Of a stretch of DNA of 64,000 nucleotides, positions 62,701-64,000 are shown piece by piece. The stretch lies in the NCBI GenBank assembly GCA_965216585.1, contig CBDCGC010000003.1, forward strand, positions 3,906,001 through 3,970,000, written 5' to 3'. A program made the position numbers and the translations under genes. The notes under the pieces are model-generated. The model saw nothing but the letters and a program-made list of their open reading frames with translations. It was not told where the DNA came from and searched no databases. The stretch's first letter is position 1, and each line of letters starts with the position of its first letter. This stretch comes from CADEER01 sp965216585 (GTDB lineage: Bacteria; Desulfobacterota; Binatia; HRBIN30; CADEER01).

Positions 62701-64000
62701 CAACGCCGACGAGCACGGCAACCGCGACACCAACGGATACGCCGACCGCGACGCCGACCCAGACGCCAACGAACACCCCGACTCAGACGCCGACGAACAC
62801 GCCGACAGAGACCCCGACGAACACCCCGACCAATACGCCGACGAACACGCCGACGGATACGGCAACGCCGACGAGCACGGCAACCGCGACACCGACGGAT
62901 ACGCCGACCGCGACGCCGACCCAGACGCCAACGAACACCCCGACTCAGACGCCGACGAACACGCCGACGGAAACGCCGACCAATACGCCAACGAACACGC
63001 CGACCAACACGCCGACGAATACGCCGACGAACACGCCGACGAGCACGCCGACGAGCACGCCGACCAACACTCCAACTCAGACGCCGACGAACACCCCGAC
63101 CAACACGCCGACCCAGACCCCGACGGATACGGCAACGCCGACGGATACGGCAACCGCGACACCAACGGATACGCCGACTCAGACGCCGACGAACACCCCG
63201 ACCAATACGCCAACGAACTCCCCGACTCAGACGCCGACAGAGACCCCGACGCACACCCCGACCAATACGCCGACGAACACGCCGACGGATACGGCAACGC
63301 CGACGAGCACGGCGACCGCGACACCAACGGATACGCCGACCGCGACGCCAACCCAGACGCCGACCAATACGCCGACGAACACGCCGACCAATACGCCGAC
63401 GGAAACGCCGACGGATACGGCAACGCCGACGAGCACGGCGACCGCGACACCAACGGATACGCCGACCGCGACGCCGACCCAGACGCCGACGAACACGCCG
63501 ACAAATACGCCAACGAACACGCCGACGGATACGGCAACGCCGACGAGCACGGCGACCGCGACACCAACGGATACGCCGACCGCGACGCCGACCCAGACGC
63601 CGACGAACACGCCGACAAATACGCCGACGGAAACGCCGACGGATACGGCAACGCCGACGAGCACGGCGACCGCGACACCAACGGATACGCCGACCGCGAC
63701 GCCGACCCAGACGCCGACCAATACCCCGACGAACACCCCGACCAATACACCAACGCAGACGCCGACCAACACTCCGGTGCCGCCGACGGCAACGTCAACG
63801 AGCACACCTGTACCGCCTACCGCGACATCGACGGCTACGGAGACTCCGACCAACACGCCGACGAACACCCCGACCGAGACTCCGACGAATACGCCGACCG
63901 ACACACCGACGAATACGCCGACCAACACGCCGACAAATACGCCGACTCAGACGCCGACGAACACCCCGACGAATACTCCCACACAGACGCCGACCAACAC
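50759..64000 (+). CDS. Giant secreted multidomain surface protein (DUF11, FG-GAP, SdrD-B-like, Thr-Pro-Thr array), 3' end missing
   Basis: At least 4,413 codons open from the ATG at 50759, which follows an in-frame TGA at 50747. A hydrophobic signal segment lies at about residues 32-50 (ALWFVIGVAVCLLVAGRAGA). Repeated DUF11-type modules follow (for example KSGPASVLAGEIVTYRIRY and DTLPAGVTLV), then fourteen FG-GAP motifs, more DUF11 modules, two SdrD-B-like domains and a Thr-Pro-Thr-x array from about residue 3232. The reading frame was checked at 56213, 60062 and 60422 and is continuous to there. Inside the array the Thr-Pro phase changes six times, yet the ATG frame has no stop up to the window end. 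Such proteins are usually adhesins or cell-surface fibres; the role here is inferred only from architecture. Confidence 0.85.
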   Translation, partial: MHLGLTSDRRRLAGQQGRSAAIRRTKCALWFVIGVAVCLLVAGRAGAVPMIDNNAGTWVDGYEDTLGVLTLNQVEIDGALGIARLVSGQSSGSFVTVEIEPSSFDGWQQIVLDGTFGAAGDITVDVLDAAQNPIAGFQGLGVLGPIDITAIDAVMYPALRLRVNLTKSGAVDPIVTSLAVTWDPVSLLLLDKSGPASVLAGEIVTYRIRYSVSFVNAEGMVVYDQIPNEGDGTFDYPQTPYPGQDDDPTFVSASSGGQFTPTAVVVNGVAVPANSVYWDLGDLPEGATEVLQFSVRTKNGSLDGSAMQNTAVADASNAEQSTSQTVDTLILSVPAPTLEKSGGTGVIQLPSGNYAAPSTTITFQLHGDPTGNLYASTGRETMYNTILWDDVTELLPLIDTGLGDNGFQNISGGGVYNPSFTPPGSSTAIPAIVWNPVNGGTFTPGTTFTERFSVTLTAAADGEMFTNYTGLDSDQTQPIYDQLPVTVGIDETPSGIFAKGDNIDGGRSINFGRDDDRSATIDFGDRIEYGLLASNNSAVKINDVLMLDKIPTGTVFQSAWFEDANLSGVVFYSTTNAFADPLNPPPVDYTAAPADLDLAGNTFWSSTPPADPATVTWVAFYLPELDSVFFPPPAPAVPRPRGVGYFDVLADPLQVGEDACLGRLIENRSVFRIYAKTNLDTTYEALAAPLEVDDYEPTLVRSPIGRFDSTSRGALTSSVISAPDQVSYSLTVENLSTAGSDTMEDVQAELQWSSIPVNGVQQYLQLVSVVPSTLIVVDLGNGRIVVDLGALAPGEEADVELTLQVPTGAVNGTPFSIDALVTATDDQSCNIDPLVDSQGGEIIADPRLRVFKRDVVDLIPSGDFIDYELQLFNTGEGVATGTFVVDRVPEQTVFVSAVGAGGQQVYFSDGTGLPSSPTPFEPLDASTIANYFSPGILDDNMTPLDPSDDTWTSPFGEQTLWVAWAMDDQDLTPPQYPVGRTDIVGFRVRNDDDGPGSGTAGSPEGTLIFNEALVFSDELLQAIGNEVVTTIKVFPSIVAKKTGPGTTVADTNFVWTVEYYNNSGSGDDVVTVVDTLPAGITFVSATHVWNSEALGNGAPVDNNLQTVPTSVTANPDGTTTVSFDIAGASGYRGNGDDLESLEGGTIALTVRAAAGTPSGTTLVNTVCATAINGGDQLTSCAEDPVTVFNPDLWLRKQAAPPLPVSGDTVTYTLILSNQGLVPAEGVVLSDTLAAGLTYVIGSTQVLTPGWTLGEPSVTLQTLTWSVAGGNAIDKNDLPAGVVPGSSGDIVIQYEATVDAGVAPATQLPNTAVVTTTTPEEDEFPNEDDDEVRVPHPDPSVVKFGTSLAFPGSRVTWKMTYRNNTRQPASNVYLIDTLPDPGMDGTTDVTFVSTVPDGPATVDVYYSAQPTTNRPAFDPLDPLTSGLWSATPTATVNHIAYSVGTLGALDGPYTIQIQADLVHPGGSNVAAGVELTNDIEIFTTDTDDDPTNNTDDHTTRTPALDIALIKSGEAEGPIPGLAPGDPQVYTIRIENTGTVPAYGVRVIDTLPAGVTLVDPQHNFEELALVDADGQPMLPVDPSENPIPDTIAIRFSTAGSQLTWHVGSPTSGDPDYYRDIAIPPGASQEFQVYVRIDSTVADGTELVNNAQVITDRHMNADPPEEFLDNNVDDSSVTVWRADVAVRKSVVDVPTNDELFTEAGNILEYTIEYANLGNSDARDVIIDEIIPPGTSYISGSLSGLPPDAVAVFFPSEGAAERFEVRFSQPLPAPATSWVSGSARGWLQHTATDLQFGDRSFGGYSDILGYSGVGSARNDAFAVGDFNEDGAPDLVSVFGDRSSGTNGEAIVFAGDGSGMLVKDFELDPKGDARDVISGDFDEDGHLDLIVVRSGSNGAATTGQVNTIHFGNGDGTFQAGQTFGGSILPAPRFSESAAIGDFNEDGHLDVVVGSGGDYNAFFGGAAENNQLFLGNGDGTFTESDEFNTFGARFTGQLLVADFDEDGHQDVAVLNHGPAGFFPSAEANEIYFGNGDGTFSAGAIEFNDFGNRVSFYGHTGDFDGDGHVDVLVKNTGSPLVEIYYGAGDGSFSGVSEPLGPGLGFDNVVVGDVNLDGLDDVVGPSGIFFGRSDDTFAQVPFEAGAFGTLADMNLDGYPDLIVDHATDTGRALEIALSEFGETTCMTLGEEGIIKSDLPGQRSSTGELAVLDADGDGDLDIFVANSTDSFIPSNGTNELWLNDGAGAFTLDSDPGTLDDSMVRSPATVAFDADGDGNVDVAVVNGAANVPNEIHLGDGMGGFTLAGASGFTTAVASNRSYTDLVAFDVDGDNDIDLVATTSTGVNEVYVNDSTGLFALVADSGDFDNVTLNDHAMTLLDANGDGFLDIAVAEISTANPNRLYLNDGAGNATFTLSAAGDFSTTNFAGRTVVAFDADGDGDLDIAGGRYSGANNVWLNDGAGSFDDYDAGQLDDVNHNTEVIVAVDIDGDGDLDLVLGNNARHVLYLNDGNGIFTQGDGGELEDFGTISSDLIPFDADGDGDPDLVSAYYGAGNSTPVQVYFNEVLFESGSVLSPQITPTILYPSSGDLLNWQHVTVDHEIPAGTAILYDVIDPVSGMPIAGFEGLSPDETGRINISGLDAATVPSIQLRARLFQTDSGTGNDLEDVSPELCAWRATFSMEEWPSLTFRVRVDDPVAAQELPDIDNNVVISTSSEETNTDNNEDDDEILVRLTDVAILKSVDKAAALELDTLIYTLDYAVLGPDGAIDTIVSDVLPVGVSYVAGSASPSETTLSGTGTAGDPFILTWSLGNLPVGTMGTIAVPVQIQTGTAGTTLFNVASVTNDRQETDYTNNDDDAVTYVGMLANVYIEKTGPTAPVHIGSPVTFTLSYGNAGNVNAASVIVQDTLPAGLTFDSASPVPADVSGQVITWNLGTVNAGASGTITVSATVDDDVGLAGLSLDNVATISTSTPETTLVDNRDEHPVTPYYRLSRIAGTVYHDENTNGVLEDGENGIEGVLITLTGTDAFGDPVMLTTRTDSNGDYLFTGLQPGNYTVTETQPVEYTSTDSSVGFVYPFGGTMGTVEGTKVSADKLTAITLDPGDSGFQYNFGENTASVGDFVWLDLDSDGVQDKGEPGVADVVVRLYQPGPDGVAGGGDDVFVGTTKTGSAGEYLFDGLLAGNYFVDFDLDTLPPNYVVTTKDATSPGGDGADSDGDPTSGQTIVFSLAAGQVDRTWDLGLINTSTPTPTSTVTDTPTPTPTGTPTSTPTETPTSTPTDTPTGTPTNTPTNTPTNTPTETPTNTPTNTPTNTPTQTPTNTPTNTPTQTPTNTPTQTPTNTPTNTPTDTATPTSTATATPTDTPTATPTQTPTNTPTQTPTNTPTETPTNTPTNTPTNTPTDTATPTSTATATPTDTPTATPTRRQRTPRLRRRRTRRRKRRPIRQRTPTNTPTETPTNTPTNTPTNTPTNTPTNTPTQTPTNTPTNTPTQTPTNTPTNTPTDTATPTSTATATPTDTPTATPTNTPTNTPPDADEYADGNADEHPDQYANEHPDSDADEYADGNADEHPDQYANEHPDGYGNADEHGNRDTDGYADRDADPDANEHPDSDADEHADGNADPDANEHADQYAEHADQHADEHADQHSNSDADEHPDQHADPDPDEHPDQYADGYGNADEHGNRDTNGYADRDADQYANEHPDSDADEYADGTPRRTPRPIRQRTPRLRRRRIRRRNTPTNTPTNTPTNTPTDTATPTSTATATPTDTPTATPTQTPTNTPTQTPTNTPTNTPTDTATPTSTATATPTDTPTATPTNTPTSTPTQTPTNTPTETPTNTPTNTPTNTPTNTPTSTATATPTDTPTATPTQTPTNTPTNTPTNTPTNTPTDTATPTSTATATPTDTPTATPTQTPTNTPTQTPTNTPTNTPTNTPTNTPTNTPTQTPTNTPTNTPTNTPTNTPTNTPTDTNADGYADRDADPDANEHPDQYADGYGNADEHGNRDTNGYADRDADPDANEHPDSDADEHADRDPDEHPDQYADEHADGYGNADEHGNRDTDGYADRDADPDANEHPDSDADEHADGNADQYANEHADQHADEYADEHADEHADEHADQHSNSDADEHPDQHADPDPDGYGNADGYGNRDTNGYADSDADEHPDQYANELPDSDADRDPDAHPDQYADEHADGYGNADEHGDRDTNGYADRDANPDADQYADEHADQYADGNADGYGNADEHGDRDTNGYADRDADPDADEHADKYANEHADGYGNADEHGDRDTNGYADRDADPDADEHADKYADGNADGYGNADEHGDRDTNGYADRDADPDADQYPDEHPDQYTNADADQHSGAADGNVNEHTCTAYRDIDGYGDSDQHADEHPDRDSDEYADRHTDEYADQHADKYADSDADEHPDEYSHTDADQH
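51318..56130 (+). repeat. Array of about ten DUF11-type beta-sandwich repeats
   Basis: Each unit of about 120-200 residues begins with a short Lys-Ser/Thr-Gly-type lead (LDKSG, LEKSG, AKKTG, LIKSG, VRKSV), then a VTYTL-like strand, an xDTLPAGxTFV block and an N-x-A/D-D-rich close (EDDDEVRV, NNVDDSSVTV). The pattern is the one known from DUF11 'conserved repeat' proteins, usually surface stalks. Confidence 0.75.
56213..57240 (+). repeat. First set of seven FG-GAP/VCBS calcium-binding motifs
   Basis: Seven motifs at roughly 150-base spacing: DFNEDGAPD, DFDEDGHLD, DFNEDGHLD, DFDEDGHQD, DFDGDGHVD, DVNLDGLDD and DMNLDGYPD, each followed by a hydrophobic strand. Seven copies equal one integrin-alpha-like beta-propeller. 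It is inserted after a DUF11-like module that starts near 55800. Confidence 0.75.
57355..58400 (+). repeat. Second set of seven FG-GAP/VCBS motifs
   Basis: Seven motifs of a different subtype: DADGDGDLD, DADGDGNVD, DVDGDNDID, DANGDGFLD, DADGDGDLD, DIDGDGDLD and DADGDGDPD. Consensus D-x-D-G-D-G-x-x-D differs consistently from the first set's D-F-x-E-D-G, so this is a second propeller of separate origin rather than a simple duplication. Confidence 0.75.
59700..60455 (+). repeat. Two SdrD-B/Cna-B-like domains before the Thr-Pro-Thr array
   Basis: The first has IAGTVYHDENTNGVLEDGE and TDSNGDYLFTGLQPGNYTV; the second has VGDFVWLDLDSDGVQDKGE and SAGEYLFDGLLAGNYFV. These are the hallmark strands of calcium-binding SdrD-B repeats of surface proteins. 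The second ends in TWDLGL just before the array. Confidence 0.8.
60456..64000 (+). repeat. Thr-Pro-Thr-x tandem array, about 3.5 kb, continuing past the window
   Basis: A 12-base unit (ACN CCN ACN then AAC, AAT, GAA, CAG, GAT, AGC or GCG) repeated without interruption. A longer phrase containing T-D-T-A-T-P-T-S-T-A-T-A-T-P-T-D recurs at irregular distances (near 60759, 60920, 61226, 61461, 61739, 61975, 62099, 62385, 62691, 62857, 63285, 63415, 63525 and 63648). The Thr-Pro phase shifts near 60992, 61066, 61316, 61854, 61927 and 62624. One unit near 61620 lacks a codon in frame. Confidence 0.9.

Noticed and set aside
59996..63928. Several minus-strand open frames of 230-460 codons rich in VGV, RRR or CSSAS repeats
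   Set aside because: They are mechanical translations of the reverse complement of the Thr-Pro-Thr array, which has no stops in any frame.
60456..64000. Regular short repeats resembling a CRISPR array
   Set aside because: There are no unique spacers, the period is 12 bases with codon-like third-position variation, and it continues the coding frame of the giant gene. No cas gene is present.
1..64000. Search for tRNA, rRNA, insertion sequences, integrases and attachment repeats
   Set aside because: None was recognised; there is no transposase-like protein, no inverted-repeat-bounded element and no tRNA cloverleaf that I could identify.

Overview
The window looks like chromosomal DNA of an uncultured, high-G+C Gram-negative bacterium. 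By eye the style is that of the Deltaproteobacteria-like lineages (Binatota, Myxococcota or Desulfobacterota relatives): many GT-C membrane glycosyltransferases fused to NHL propellers, surface proteins with Thr-Pro-Thr linkers, a lipoprotein, and many GTG/TTG starts. This placement is inference; there is no rRNA or tRNA gene in the window to anchor it.

Region 1 (1-17.7 kb) is dense in oxidative and C1 tailoring enzymes. Two transcription units diverge from about 3.65-3.92 kb. Leftwards run a B12-binding radical SAM enzyme, an HxE iron oxygenase, a class I methyltransferase and a second B12-radical SAM enzyme cut by the window edge. Rightwards run a third B12-radical SAM enzyme with an extra C-terminal domain, a paralogous HxE oxygenase, a Rieske oxygenase and a flavin-dependent halogenase whose C-terminal extension resembles that of the radical SAM enzyme. 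A minus-strand operon follows (fatty acid desaturase, small membrane protein, HTTM membrane protein, a fourth B12-radical SAM enzyme). Then come a prolyl-hydroxylase-like oxygenase, a TylF-type O-methyltransferase and an acyl-CoA ligase. No PKS, NRPS, terpene cyclase or obvious precursor peptide is visible, so the substrate is unknown. This is the best candidate for an undescribed pathway.

Region 2 (18-22.2 kb) holds a lipoprotein built from a tandemly duplicated domain and a LemA / M48 peptidase / zinc-ribbon operon.

Region 3 (22.3-46 kb) is an envelope-glycan region. It has five very large GT-C or DUF2298-type membrane proteins, several carrying extracytoplasmic modules (NHL propellers, an NPCBM domain, beta-sandwich tails), plus one stand-alone DUF2298-type protein. 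With them are a sulfatase-fold enzyme, a GT4 glycosyltransferase, a methyltransferase and an FAD-dependent oxidoreductase.

Region 4 (46-50.2 kb) has a membrane histidine kinase with a receiver-only response regulator, and a second acyl-CoA ligase.

Region 5 (50.2-64 kb) has an orphan C-terminal sorting-like tail and then a giant secreted protein of at least 4,400 codons. It has a signal peptide, many DUF11-type repeats, two sets of seven FG-GAP motifs, SdrD-B-like domains and a roughly 3.5-kb Thr-Pro-Thr-x array. The array changes reading phase six times without ever creating a stop, and it runs off the end of the window.
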